Assembly (NCBI GenBank): GCA_017963165.1
Contig: JAGCTZ010000180.1
Location: forward strand, 1-64,000
Reading direction: 5' to 3'
Source of the DNA: Treponema sp.
GTDB lineage: Bacteria > Spirochaetota > Spirochaetia > Treponematales > Treponemataceae
DNA: 64,000 bases
Shown: in pieces, positions 16,326 through 25,247 of the stretch
Layout: each line of letters opens with the position of its first letter
Position numbering within the stretch: the stretch's first letter is position 1
Notes under the pieces: model-generated
What the model was told of the DNA's origin: nothing
What the model saw: only the letters and a program-made list of their open reading frames with translations
Database searches by the model: none
Position numbers and translations under genes: made by a program

Positions 16326-18157
16326 TGAAGTACGTACCAAAAGAAGAAAGACAAAAAACAAAGCAGTCTGTAAAAACGGTATTTGCAAATAACTTTTATA
16401 TGCTCAAACAGATTTTTTCTGCATCGCCATCCTTCGTTTTGTTCCAGGCGGCAGATGCGGTAAGAGGCCAAGTTTCCATTTTCTTTGAGCACACAGTTTT
16501 GATTGGCTATGTTCTGGAGGCTGCGGAATTCGGCTATCCTTTTAAGAAGGTTGCGGGTGTCATCCTTTTGCTTGCGGCTCTGATTACCATTGGAATGTTT
16601 TTCACGGTTTATCAGGGTGAATATGTAGGACCGAGAGAAAGGCCAAAGGTTCGCCAGAAAATCAAAATGAAGCTTTATGAAAAAGCAAGAGACATGGATC
16701 TGGAATGTTATGATGACCCGGAATTTTATAACAGCCAGGTGCTTGCCATTTCGGAAATTGATAATCAGATTGATAGAGTTATGAAGTTTGTAATTGACAC
16801 GCTTAGCGGTCTTGCAGCCTTTGTAACAACGGCAATCTATTTTCTTTATAAAGATAAGACAGCAATTTTGTTTGCGCTTGGGGCTTTTGTTCTTTCCATG
16901 ATTTTTGAGCAGCTTAACAACAAGCAGAATTATCTTGCCCGGGTTGAAGGCATTCCTTTCTCTCGCAAAAGAGATTATATAAAAAGAATCTATTATCTGA
17001 ACGACTACGCCAAGGAAATAAGATTGAACCCCGGCGTTTCTGATATTCTCTTTGATCGTTTTGAAGCGGCCAATGATGAAGTCTATGCTGTTGAAAAAAA
17101 ATACGCTTTGAAAAAATGGTTCTTTGGTTTTATGCGCCGCTATGTCTGTAACAGTTTTTTTGCTGATGTTTTATTTATCGGCTATCTTGTTTATCAGGCA
17201 GCGGTGCTTCACAGCATTTCTTTTAGTACTGTGGCAATTCTTTACGGTTCATTCGGACGTCTTAAAAACAGCATGAGAGTCTTCTCGGAAACTTATCCTT
17301 TTGCCTGCGAGACTAGCTTGTATGTAAATAAAATCAGAGAGTTCTTGAACTACCAGCCAAAGATTCTTTCAAAAGAAAAGTTAGCCCCTTCTAACAAAGC
17401 AAAAGAAATTGAGCTTGATAAGGTTTCCTTTGCATATGGAAAAAACACAGACATGCTCTTAAAGGATTTGAATCTTCACATAAAGCCCGGTGAAAAAATT
17501 GCTCTTGTTGGTTATAACGGAGCCGGCAAAACTACGCTGGTCAAACTCCTTATGAGACTTTACGATACCAAAGCCGGAGTGATTAAAGCCGATGGCCGGG
17601 ACATCAAAAATTATGAAGTGAAAAAATACCGCGATACAATCGGAACGGTCTTTCAGGATTTTCAGATTTTTGCAGGGAGCGTAAAAGAAAATGTTCTTCT
17701 GGATGTTGCAGATGGAATTGACGATGAAGACATCAAAAAGGCACTGACACAAAGCGGCCTTATGGAACGCATCAATAAATTTGAAAAAGGACTGGACACT
17801 GAGCTTACTACAGAATTCTCTCAGGAGGGCGTAAACCTCTCTGGCGGCGAAAGTCAGAAGCTTGCAATTTCCAGAGTCTTTTATAAAGATGCCGGCCTTA
17901 TGATTCTTGATGAGCCTTCCAGTGCCCTCGACCCGATTGCAGAATATCAGTTGAATCATGCAATGCTGGAAGCAACGGGAGATAAAACTGTCATCTTTAT
18001 TTCGCACCGGCTTTCGACAACAAGAATTGCAGACCGAATCATCATGCTCGAAAATGGAAAAATCGTAGAGCAGGGTAGTCACGAAGAACTGCTTTCCAAA
18101 AAAGGAAAATACGCCCAGATGTGGAAGGTCCAGGCGGGGGCCTATATTACAGTGTGA
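16325..18157 (+). CDS. ABC exporter half-transporter B (membrane and ATPase fused)
   Basis: 610 residues, same architecture as the upstream half. Walker A GYNGAGKTT near 396, LSGGESQ near 505, LMILDEPSSALD as Walker B and SHRLST as H-loop. The ATG overlaps the preceding stop by one base. The two halves share the DPEFYN segment in the first cytoplasmic loop, so they derive from one ancestor. Confidence 0.92.
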   Translation: MKYVPKEERQKTKQSVKTVFANNFYMLKQIFSASPSFVLFQAADAVRGQVSIFFEHTVLIGYVLEAAEFGYPFKKVAGVILLLAALITIGMFFTVYQGEYVGPRERPKVRQKIKMKLYEKARDMDLECYDDPEFYNSQVLAISEIDNQIDRVMKFVIDTLSGLAAFVTTAIYFLYKDKTAILFALGAFVLSMIFEQLNNKQNYLARVEGIPFSRKRDYIKRIYYLNDYAKEIRLNPGVSDILFDRFEAANDEVYAVEKKYALKKWFFGFMRRYVCNSFFADVLFIGYLVYQAAVLHSISFSTVAILYGSFGRLKNSMRVFSETYPFACETSLYVNKIREFLNYQPKILSKEKLAPSNKAKEIELDKVSFAYGKNTDMLLKDLNLHIKPGEKIALVGYNGAGKTTLVKLLMRLYDTKAGVIKADGRDIKNYEVKKYRDTIGTVFQDFQIFAGSVKENVLLDVADGIDDEDIKKALTQSGLMERINKFEKGLDTELTTEFSQEGVNLSGGESQKLAISRVFYKDAGLMILDEPSSALDPIAEYQLNHAMLEATGDKTVIFISHRLSTTRIADRIIMLENGKIVEQGSHEELLSKKGKYAQMWKVQAGAYITV

Positions 18158-18173
18158 TGAGGAGAAGGAATCC

Positions 18174-18292
18174 TGTGGCGGCAAGGTATATCTGGATTTC
18201 AATCCCGACTCACTTATAGTAAGCATTAACAGAAATGAGGTATTTATTGAACAAACTTATAGAAACATCAAAGAAACTTTCCGTCTGCTCGG
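18174..18292 (+). pseudogene. Unidentified coding remnant
   Basis: An open frame without a start reads CGGKVYLDFNPDSLIVSINR and then EVFIEQTYRNIKETFRLLGQ. It has the alternation of a strand followed by an amphipathic helix, and the coding character of this region. It begins inside the space after the ABC gene stop and ends at the 3' end of the decayed kinase on the other strand. It looks like the C-terminal piece of a lost gene; the family is not recognised. Confidence 0.4.
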
Positions 18293-18773
18293 TCAACTCA
18301 ATCCCAGCTTCCTTTCAATCAGCGCCATGGTGCCTTCGAGTCCAAGCTTGTCATTGCGGATGTTTACTTCAAAGCCGCAGTTCAGAAATTCGTCATAGCA
18401 TAACCATAACGTGCTTTGTGTCTGTGATTTTATGAAGGGTCGCCGGGCAGATGTTAGTATCGACAAACACTTTGCGTCCATTGGTCTCCATTTTTTCGAG
18501 CATCCTAAGTTCAATTATTTCGCATTCCTTTTTTGACGCTGCAATCCAAGCAGCATACTCCTCAGGAGTCCGACGAATAAAATCATGCCAGTCCTTAAGG
18601 TCGCGCGTATAGCACAAGGCCGGGAACTCCTTTGGATCAAGCTCACCCTCATAGTTGTCGTGATAGTTTTCTCCACATTCGATGCCGTCATACTTTTGGG
18701 CAAGAAGATGTACCATTGTAGATTTTCCGGCATAAGAGGTTCCCGTAAAAAAGTAAAAGTTTTCTAAGTTCAT
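18293..18773 (-). pseudogene. Decayed copy of the P-loop kinase found intact at 21198-21833
   Basis: From ATG 18773 the frame reads MNLENFYFFTGTSYAGKSTM, almost identical to the intact copy, through to HVMVML and then a stop. After the break the C-terminal part continues in another frame (YDEFLNCGFEVNIRNDKLGL) to 18293. Relative to the intact copy 152 bases are missing (equivalent to 21308-21459). Both deletion ends carry AGC, so a short-homology deletion is the likely cause. 152 is not a multiple of three, hence the frameshift. It should make no active enzyme. Confidence 0.9.
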
Positions 18774-19527
18774 TAAATCCCCAGTAATGTAAATCTAACA
18801 GCATCGACAATTCCGTGGCTTATCATAGCGGTAGTAATGTCGCGTTTTCTCTGAAGAAGTGCAAACGGAAGCCCAAAAAGAACACAAAGTATGAGGGTTG
18901 GTATAAGACCATAGCCGTGGATAACAGTATGCGGAACAATCATCATAAAATACATTGTTATGATGTCAAATATATTTTTGCCTGTATCTCTCGTGCAATA
19001 AACACAGAAGGCCATGAAAATTGCACGGCAGGCCATTTCTTCGTAAATTGCGGGATTAAAGCAGATTAAAAGCTTTAATAGACTGAATTGAAACTTAATC
19101 TCCTGACCGGAAATCAGAATGTTTATTACAGACAGGATTGCTCCGGATGCTATTGCAATCAGAACACTGATTAAAGGTGATATTCGTGTTTCGTGCGAAA
19201 GAAGTTTATAATCACCATTTTTTCCATAACAGAAAAAACTGCAAAAGACGCAAGAAGTGTTGGAATACCAGCCCTGAGTCCGTAAATCAGGATAAAAGGA
19301 TTTTGCTGATACCCCAGATATGCAACCATAGAAAGAATTGCAAAAATAACAGAGATGATTACATATTTTTTTGAAGGCAATTTATTTTTTATAAGAAGAT
19401 AAATAGAAAGCCCCGAGGCAATGAGTGCAAGTATCAGCCAGTAGGGAGCATTATTTCCTTTAATTACAAGTCTAAATACCAGCAGGACTATGAAGCAGAG
19501 CCATAAAACAATGTTGTGTTTTTTCAT
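18773..19527 (-). pseudogene. CPBP (CAAX/bacteriocin-processing type) membrane protease, frameshifted
   Basis: The first part (19527-19171) has several hydrophobic helices. The second part, in the next frame, carries the CPBP motifs YEEMACR (EExxxR), PHTVIHG and SHGIVD. Adding one base to the run of six T on the plus strand at 19218-19223 joins VFSVMEK to NGDYKLLSHE and restores one frame of about 250 residues with no other break. It is therefore a single-base homopolymer frameshift: a recent mutation, a phase-variable tract or a sequencing error. GAGGTGAAAAA fixes the start; the last stop overlaps the start of the decayed kinase (TAATG). Confidence 0.82.
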
Positions 19528-19554
19528 TTTTTCACCTCTACTGATAATTTAACA

Positions 19555-19583
19555 TAGAAAAACTCACAATTCTAGATTAGAAT
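19555..19583 (+). promoter_or_regulatory. Promoter upstream of the decayed methyltransferase, leaderless geometry
   Basis: TAGAAA (19555-19560), 17 bases, TAGAAT (19578-19583), then ATG after 7 bases. Each box matches the consensus at 4 and 5 positions. No Shine-Dalgarno sequence is present. The intact copy at 12020 instead has an ordinary ribosome binding site. Confidence 0.5.
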
Positions 19584-19590
19584 TATTTAT

Positions 19591-19890
19591 ATGACAGAAG
19601 TAAATCAGACACTATTTATTCCGCTCTATGGCAAAGCAAAAGTCAGCAGGCAGGGAATTATTATAAAAGATCCGATTAATGATGTTGGCGTAACGACAGT
19701 CTGGGGAATTGATGATATTTATTCGGTGATTGAAGGAACACAACTCAAGTTTGAAGCAGAGCATTCGTTGACGCCAGAAAACCTTGTGAACGAACTGCCA
19801 TCTTTTGATAGAGGATTTTTCAAGTTCCTGTTTACCGGAAGCTTTTACAGAAAAATCTATCGGTTATATGAAATAAGCAAGCGTGCTTAA
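19591..19890 (+). pseudogene. Internally deleted copy of the 12020 methyltransferase
   Basis: 99 residues. The first 26 match the start of the intact enzyme (TLFIPLYGKAKVSRQGIIIKD) and from residue 28 on it matches the last 72 residues (PINDVGVTTVW to YRLYEISKRA). The whole SAM-binding core, 164 residues, is absent in frame, and the junction sits at a shared ATAAAA. The frame is open but cannot bind SAM as a methyltransferase. The remaining fold is too small to predict a function. Confidence 0.88.
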
Positions 19891-19920
19891 ACGGCAGTTC
19901 GGTTTCAGTCATAATTTCAT

Positions 19921-20466
19921 CTATAATTCAAGCCGCATGTAAACAAGCTCCTGGAAACCGCAGAATCTGGAATTAAAGCCTTTTGGGTTTCGGCCAAATT
20001 CTGTAAATCCCAAACTTTTATACAAATTGATTGCGCGCACATTATCAGCTACAACATCCAGTTCCAGTTGAATATAACCGGCGTCTTTAGCACATTGAAT
20101 ACATGCAGAAGTTAACGCCTTTCCTAATCCAAGTCCCCAATATTCCTTTAGTATGCTTATTCCAAATTCAGCACGATGGTGAAGTTTATATTTTGTGCCC
20201 ACCTTTTCAATGCCTGCTAAGCCTACAATCTTTCCATCTACAAGCGCAACAATTTCTATTTCGTTATCACTCTTTGTTTTTTCATCTAGAAAAGCTGCTT
20301 CCTGTTCGGCGTCATAACTGTTTTCATCGGCATAGGAAAGCAGAAAATCTGTTTCTTCATGGGTTAGATTAAAAATCTCAAAAACTTCTTTTCCATCGCC
20401 AGCGTCACCATTTCTAAGAAGAGCTTCTTTTCCATTTTTCAGAATTATTTTTTGATTATATTTCAT
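19921..20466 (-). CDS. GNAT family N-acetyltransferase
   Basis: 181 residues. EFGISILKEYWGLGLGKALTSA is a complete acetyl-CoA loop (WGLGLG) and NVRAINLYKSLGFTEFGRNP is the C-terminal motif, both close to the RimJ/PhnO-like general GNAT class. Ribosome binding site AGGA is upstream. Acceptor unknown. Confidence 0.9.
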   Translation of the reverse strand: MKYNQKIILKNGKEALLRNGDAGDGKEVFEIFNLTHEETDFLLSYADENSYDAEQEAAFLDEKTKSDNEIEIVALVDGKIVGLAGIEKVGTKYKLHHRAEFGISILKEYWGLGLGKALTSACIQCAKDAGYIQLELDVVADNVRAINLYKSLGFTEFGRNPKGFNSRFCGFQELVYMRLEL

Positions 20467-20496
20467 TGTTCTATTTTTCCTAATTAAATATGATAA

Positions 20497-21159
20497 TTAA
20501 GAAAGTGCTCCCGCATCAAGCCATTTGTGACCATCAGGATATTCACGGCGCAAGGCATTCTGAAGCCACAGTTTTTGTGAATCATTCATCGCTTTATAAG
20601 CCAATTCAAAATCCTGCTGATAGCCTTCGCGGTCTGTATCTGTTGATTTGTAAAGCAAAATCATTTCTGGCGACAAATAAGGAATTCCCTCTGAAAACAA
20701 AATTGTCTTCGCAAGTTCAAGTTTGATTTCACTATTGCGAGAATACTCAAAGGCATCTGCGGTTTTATCATTAAAAAGAAATTCGATGTAATCCAATCGG
20801 CTTTGCCCGACATGAAAAAACTCCATCCAGCAATTTCCGTCTTCTTCTATCGGATAAGTTTTTACAAGCGGACAGCCTTCCAGACAGCAGAAAATATTTT
20901 TCTTCAGCTGCATCAGCCCGGTTGTTCCAGTAATTGGATGAGCCCTACCACCACCAAGCATTTCGAAAACCTTATAGTCCTGAGACAGCATGTACTCAAT
21001 TATTTTATCCCTGTCTTCCCAGAAAGCACAGATATCTATGTCACCATGTACGCGGCTTTCATAACCCAGAAACATATCAAGCGCCTGGCCGCCACAAAAT
21101 GCGTAATCAAATCCACCATGTTTCAATAATTCATTTGCTTCAAGTACAAGTTTATTCAT
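20497..21159 (-). CDS. Nucleotidyltransferase of the ANT(2'')/LinB-like type
   Basis: 220 residues. YAFCGGQALDMFLG followed by RVHGDIDICAF is the nucleotidyltransferase signature with the metal-binding D-x-D pair, in the arrangement of aminoglycoside 2''- and lincosamide adenylyltransferase relatives. LSPEMILLYKS near the C-terminus is also shared by that group. Start 21159 (ATG) was chosen; GGAGAGTCGTG precedes it. Drug-modifying activity is possible from the family but unproven. Confidence 0.8.
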   Translation of the reverse strand: MNKLVLEANELLKHGGFDYAFCGGQALDMFLGYESRVHGDIDICAFWEDRDKIIEYMLSQDYKVFEMLGGGRAHPITGTTGLMQLKKNIFCCLEGCPLVKTYPIEEDGNCWMEFFHVGQSRLDYIEFLFNDKTADAFEYSRNSEIKLELAKTILFSEGIPYLSPEMILLYKSTDTDREGYQQDFELAYKAMNDSQKLWLQNALRREYPDGHKWLDAGALS

Positions 21160-21197
21160 CACGACTCTCCAGTTTTCTCCTGCTCTCCCCTGCTTCT

Positions 21198-21833
21198 TTA
21201 TTCACACAGCCCAAACTTTTTTTCTATCAGCGCCATAGTGCCTTCAAGTCCAAGCTTGTCATCGCGGATGTTTATTTCAAAGCCACAGTTCAAATATTCG
21301 TCATAGCTTTCCTGGGAGCAGATAAGTTCAAGACCCTTGCGGTAATTATCCAGCGCTGCCTGAGGATCCGGTTCTTCCATCATCAGCTGATATAAAAACT
21401 GCTTTTCCTTGTCCGGGCGGTCAAAGAATCTGTTTATAGACATCTGCGGTGGAGAAAGCATTACCATAACGTGCTTTGTGTCTGTGATTTTATGAAGAGT
21501 TGCAGGACAGATGTTAGTGTCAACAAACACCTTGCGGCCACCCGTTTCCATTTTTTCGAGCATCCTCAGTTCAATTATTTCGCATTCCTTTTTTGACGCT
21601 GCAACCCAGGCCGCATATTCCTCCGGGGTTCGGCGGATAAAGTCATGCCAGTCTTTAAGGTCACGCGTATAGCACAAGGCAGGAAATTCCTTTGGATCCA
21701 ATTCGCCCTCATAATTGTCGTGATAGTTTTCTCCACATTCGATACCGTTATATTTTTGAGCCAGAAGATGCACCATTGTAGATTTTCCGGCATAAGAAGT
21801 TCCCGTAAAAAAATAAAAGTTTTCTAAGTTCAT
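21198..21833 (-). CDS. P-loop small-molecule kinase-like protein (intact copy)
   Basis: 211 residues. Walker A GTSYAGKST at 10-18, then a shikimate-kinase-like layout with VFVDTNICPATL and a lid-like RFFDRPDKEKQFLY. The substrate is unknown. It overlaps the upstream kinase gene by one base (TAATG). A decayed copy with 152 bases deleted lies at 18293-18773. Confidence 0.82.
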   Translation of the reverse strand: MNLENFYFFTGTSYAGKSTMVHLLAQKYNGIECGENYHDNYEGELDPKEFPALCYTRDLKDWHDFIRRTPEEYAAWVAASKKECEIIELRMLEKMETGGRKVFVDTNICPATLHKITDTKHVMVMLSPPQMSINRFFDRPDKEKQFLYQLMMEEPDPQAALDNYRKGLELICSQESYDEYLNCGFEINIRDDKLGLEGTMALIEKKFGLCE

Positions 21834-22357
21834 TAAATCACATTATCAATATTTTTTACAAAGTTTTCAATTATTTGCGCAGTTTCTTCCGGTGCCTGAT
21901 TGGTGTTATCAATAAAGAGTTGAAACTTTCCTTTGCTTCTATTAAACCAGGCGCTGTATTCGTGCTGGGTTTTGATGAACTCGTCGCTGTCGGTTTGACG
22001 CTCGGCTGGTCTGGCTTTGAGACGCTTTGTGATTTCTTCGTCAGAGCAGGTCATGCCTATAAAGAAAGTTCGTCCTATCGATTCAGACAAATCAACTAAG
22101 TTATAAAAGTTCGGCGGATTCATTCCGGCACTTACAAAGAAAATATTTTTGTCACCGGAGATTTCGTCAGCACGTTTCAAGGTGTCTGTGTAATACTGAT
22201 TTTCGTGGTCAGTTCCTTTGTAGCTATGCCAGTTCAGGCCGACCGCATCTGTGTCAATATAGGCAAAATTCGTCAATTGATTTCGTTTGGCTATGATTTC
22301 CCTTAATGTAGATTTTCCTACGCCACATGGGGCGCAAAGGATTACTAGTGTTTTCAT
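21833..22357 (-). CDS. P-loop kinase-like protein
   Basis: 174 residues from ATG 22357 (TGGAGAACAAAA upstream). Walker A APCGVGKST at 9-17, then YIDTDAVGLNW and an FIGMTCSDEEITKRLKARP lid-like segment, as in gluconate- or shikimate-kinase-like enzymes. Substrate unknown. The region between this start and 22399 is the CCCTTCGACA repeat, so the longer reading frame is artificial. Co-translated with the kinase at 21198. Confidence 0.8.
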   Translation of the reverse strand: MKTLVILCAPCGVGKSTLREIIAKRNQLTNFAYIDTDAVGLNWHSYKGTDHENQYYTDTLKRADEISGDKNIFFVSAGMNPPNFYNLVDLSESIGRTFFIGMTCSDEEITKRLKARPAERQTDSDEFIKTQHEYSAWFNRSKGKFQLFIDNTNQAPEETAQIIENFVKNIDNVI

Positions 22358-22388
22358 TTTTGTTCTCCATAATAGATTGTTCTGGAGA

Positions 22389-22412
22389 CCCTTCGACAAG
22401 CTCAGGGACCCC
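22389..22412. repeat. CCCTTCGACA-type palindromic repeat, intergenic copy
   Basis: CCCTTCGACAAGCTCAGGG followed by ACCCC, between the CD3324/ParB-like gene and the kinase at 22357. The same element occurs at 38652 and three times inside mnmE (42401, 42454, 43319). Confidence 0.88.
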
Positions 22413-22431
22413 AGACAATGACATAAACCTC

Positions 22432-23178
22432 TTACCTTCTTATCACCGGTGCACTCCCGGCATAATTTCTGTAGCGGGTCATAAACTCCTCGTACTCCTC
22501 CTGCTCGGTAATCCAGATGATAAAATATACTTCTTTTACACCAAGATTTCTGTAAGCCTGCAGACGAGTATTTCCATCGTTCATTTCAAAACCGTGTTCA
22601 ACATAGTGTGCAATAAGCGGCGGCATGTCAGGATCTTTTTTAATTGAATCCTCAAGAGCTGCCACGTGTATAGGCCACCAGTCCTTGTCGATTTTATATT
22701 TCATGCCTTCTTCAGGGCCGGTGTTGCGCTCGAACAAATCAAGCGGCATTTTCATCGGGCCGATGTAATATCGTTCGAAAAGTTTAAGTCCGTCGGAAAA
22801 CGGAATATTTTTTCCCACATCATGAAGATAGGTATGAATCCATTCATCAATTTTATTTTCTCTGGCATAACTCATAGCCGAAGAAAGTGTTTTGTTATAA
22901 TTCAGCATAGTGCGCTCCTGTTTTGTGTAGACAATATGCTTTACAGAATCGACAGAAAGACAATACTTTTCCGAGAGCTGCTCGATTGTCAGCCCATCTG
23001 CAAAATCTTTTTTCATACTCTGATTTCTTTTTGCAAGATATGCCCTGTAACCAGAAGATTCCCCCCAGGCCTTTTTATCATTCTTTGCCGGAATATAAAT
23101 CGTCTCGCCACTAACATACCGCTGAATCTGCTTCAAAAGATTTTCTGGAAAAATGTCCTGTGCATTTCTGTAATTCAT
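22432..23178 (-). CDS. CD3324-type HTH protein fused to a ParB-like domain
   Basis: 248 residues. The N-terminal half (about 1-90) begins MNYRNAQDIFPENLLKQIQR and includes LTIEQLSEKYCLSVDSVKHI, a helix-turn-helix of the Mor/CD3324 type. The C-terminal half has WWPIHVAALEDSIKKDPDMP and FEMNDGNTRLQAYRNLGV, the GxxR-type signature of ParB-like nuclease/CTPase folds. Both are in one uninterrupted frame. A DNA-binding role is inferred. GAGG is present before the ATG. Confidence 0.72.
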   Translation of the reverse strand: MNYRNAQDIFPENLLKQIQRYVSGETIYIPAKNDKKAWGESSGYRAYLAKRNQSMKKDFADGLTIEQLSEKYCLSVDSVKHIVYTKQERTMLNYNKTLSSAMSYARENKIDEWIHTYLHDVGKNIPFSDGLKLFERYYIGPMKMPLDLFERNTGPEEGMKYKIDKDWWPIHVAALEDSIKKDPDMPPLIAHYVEHGFEMNDGNTRLQAYRNLGVKEVYFIIWITEQEEYEEFMTRYRNYAGSAPVIRR

Positions 23179-23276
23179 AAAGTCCTCAGTTTCAAAGCGC
23201 TTTGTGATTATAGAATATATGATTTATTCCCGTCTGTATATGTTGAAAATGGATGGAAGTGAAGTTTACATATTAT

Positions 23277-23354
23277 GAGGGGAAAGCCTTCCCCTGGTTC
23301 GCACTTCGTTGCTCACCACCCCTTCTAACGGTGGCTAGCCCCCGTAACGCCCCC
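23277..23354. repeat. GC-rich palindromic intergenic element, copy 1
   Basis: Starts GAGGGGAAAGCCTTCCCC, includes CACCCCTTCTAACGG and ends at GCCCCC. It fills the 178-base gap between amrS and the CD3324/ParB-like gene. Related copies are at 28625-28713 (same orientation) and 40085-40170 (opposite). It may act as a terminator or an mRNA end-structure. Confidence 0.75.
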
Positions 23355-23356
23355 AA

Positions 23357-24205
23357 CTAAATATTCCCTGGAAAAACAAATTCAAGATTTTCTTTTGCGA
23401 TATCAACAAGTCGTAAGATTGTATTAACAGGTGTTGGTTCTTTATTTGTAAGTCTAAACGATGGAAAGAACCTTGTGATATGAAGAGGTATTATTTTGTT
23501 AGATTGGTTTTCTAGCGCAGAAACCCATTCGGAGAGCTCCCGCATCTCCTGCTCGCTGTCGTTTTCATCGGGGATGATTAGTGTTGTTAGTTCAACGTGA
23601 CAGGACTTTACGGCGCCTGCGATGAAATCTTTTACCATCTGAAAATTGCCGCCGATGAAGTTGCGGTAGAAGTGGTCCGTAAAAGCTTTGAGGTCAATGT
23701 TCATGGCATCGATGTATGGGAGGATTTCATTGAGAACTTTTTGTGTGGATGTTCCGTTTGTTACAAGAACATTTTGCAGGTCTGCGTCCTTCGCCAGTTT
23801 TGCAGTGTCACGCACAAACTCGTAACCAACAAGCGGCTCGTTATAGGTAAAGGCAAGCCCTATGTTGCCACGCGTCTGCAGTTCCAGCGCAGTTTTTACA
23901 ATTTCTTCCGGCTCATAAAAATCTGCCCTGTCTTTATATTCAAACGCTTTATGAGACCAAGAGATACTTGAGTTCTGACAAAACGGACAGCGCAGATTGC
24001 AGCCATAAGAACCAAGAGATAAAACCTGCGAACCCAGCATGAACATTTTCAGTGGTTTCTTTTCGATTGGATCCAGAGCAACGGAAGTTAGCCTGCCATA
24101 GTTAGCCGCAACGATCTGCCCATTGCGACAAGTACGCGCCCCGCAAAAGCTAGTCTGTCCTTCTTCTAATTTACACTGCCTGAAGCATACATCACAAATC
24201 GGCAT
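23357..24205 (-). CDS. amrS: AmmeMemoRadiSam-type radical SAM protein
   Basis: 282 residues from ATG 24205. The N-terminal zinc-like motif is CDVC...C...C (Cys4, Cys7 and following). The radical SAM cluster motif C-x3-C-x2-C is at Cys69, Cys73 and Cys76 in GCNLRCPFCQN. YNEPLVGYE and the VTNGT segment are typical. Partner genes amrA and amrB are absent from the window. Start 24205 limits overlap with the GNAT upstream to 14 bases; longer starts at 24247 or 24268 lack a ribosome binding site. Family name and partners are from established knowledge; substrate is unknown. Confidence 0.88.
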   Translation of the reverse strand: MPICDVCFRQCKLEEGQTSFCGARTCRNGQIVAANYGRLTSVALDPIEKKPLKMFMLGSQVLSLGSYGCNLRCPFCQNSSISWSHKAFEYKDRADFYEPEEIVKTALELQTRGNIGLAFTYNEPLVGYEFVRDTAKLAKDADLQNVLVTNGTSTQKVLNEILPYIDAMNIDLKAFTDHFYRNFIGGNFQMVKDFIAGAVKSCHVELTTLIIPDENDSEQEMRELSEWVSALENQSNKIIPLHITRFFPSFRLTNKEPTPVNTILRLVDIAKENLEFVFPGNI

Positions 24206-24623
24206 CTGCTTGAATCCACTGGCACATTCCGCAACCGTGACTTTCATCTGGTCGTGAAAAAAATCCAAACTTTTTATAAAACTCTTCTTTGCCCTGCGCC
24301 GCCATAAGACTTATCATCATTTTATAGCTAGGCTTAAGAAGACTTTTTATATAATCCATTACGTTATTCATCAAAGCTCGTCCAAGTCCCTGCCCCTGAA
24401 AATCTGGACGTACAATTACATCTGCAATATAAACAACATAGCCATGGTCGGTAATCACGCGGGCGAGACCAATCACTTTGCCATCCTTTCTAAAAACACA
24501 AAGATGTGTTGAATACTTAAGCCCCTGTTCAGCCTGCTCCAGCGGAAACTCACTCCATCCCACAAGCTTTCTCATTTCCATATATTCTTCGGGTGTTATA
24601 TAATCTGTAATTTCGTAATCCAT
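24192..24623 (-). CDS. GNAT family N-acetyltransferase
   Basis: 143 residues. VIGLARVITDHGYVVYIADV precedes VRPDFQGQGLGRALMNNV, a classic Q-x-x-G-x-G acetyl-CoA loop. It ends FYKKFGFFSRP. The 3' end overlaps amrS by 14 bases, and its ATG follows the HAD stop by three bases, so it belongs to the HAD-GNAT-amrS unit. Acceptor unknown. Confidence 0.9.
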   Translation of the reverse strand: MDYEITDYITPEEYMEMRKLVGWSEFPLEQAEQGLKYSTHLCVFRKDGKVIGLARVITDHGYVVYIADVIVRPDFQGQGLGRALMNNVMDYIKSLLKPSYKMMISLMAAQGKEEFYKKFGFFSRPDESHGCGMCQWIQADADL

Positions 24624-24626
24624 TTT

Positions 24627-25247
24627 TCAAATCTCCAGTAATTGTGAAAGATTATTAATAGTATAATCCGGTTCTTCAGATTTTGACAGCGGTTTTTGAA
24701 GAGCACCAAAGCCCCGTTTTATCCACACAGTTTTCATTCCAAGTGATTTTGCAGGAAGAATATCATTATCAAGGCGGTCGCCAATCATGCACGCGTTCTG
24801 TGGCTTACAGTTAGCCTTAGCTAACGCATATTCAAAAATCCGAATATCAGGTTTCATAACCTGCACATCCCACGACGAAATAATGTACTTAAAATATTTA
24901 AGAAGTCCAAAGGCTTCAAGCCGCTCTTTTAAACCATCCAGTTGATTAGCAATTATTCCAAGCTCATATTTTTGAGCCAGAACTTTAATTACAGCGGGGG
25001 CTTCTTCGTATAATTCTTCAAGTTCAGTGCGATATGGGGCAACCTCTTTAAAACAAAACTTATCTATCACCGTGCGGAATTGAGGCTTACGCGAAACAGA
25101 AGCAATTTCTATTTCATGATAAATATCATCAGCAGTCAGCCCCAGCTTTTTTGCCTCGTCAGTTTCTGCCTGCTCATGGCATCGCTTTTCCCAGACAGAA
25201 TCTTCATTTACAAGAGTATAGCCGACATCAAAAAATAAAACTTTCAT
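24627..25247 (-). CDS. HAD-superfamily hydrolase
   Basis: 206 residues. Motif I is FFDVGYTLVN (residues 5-14), where the second Asp of DxD is Gly, which is common in this subfamily. Motif III/IV is KPDIRIFEYAL plus MIGDRLDNDI, and the cap is the helical C1 type. It probably dephosphorylates a sugar or nucleotide phosphate. The start overlaps the PNPOx-like stop by four bases (ATGA). Confidence 0.88.
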   Translation of the reverse strand: MKVLFFDVGYTLVNEDSVWEKRCHEQAETDEAKKLGLTADDIYHEIEIASVSRKPQFRTVIDKFCFKEVAPYRTELEELYEEAPAVIKVLAQKYELGIIANQLDGLKERLEAFGLLKYFKYIISSWDVQVMKPDIRIFEYALAKANCKPQNACMIGDRLDNDILPAKSLGMKTVWIKRGFGALQKPLSKSEEPDYTINNLSQLLEI

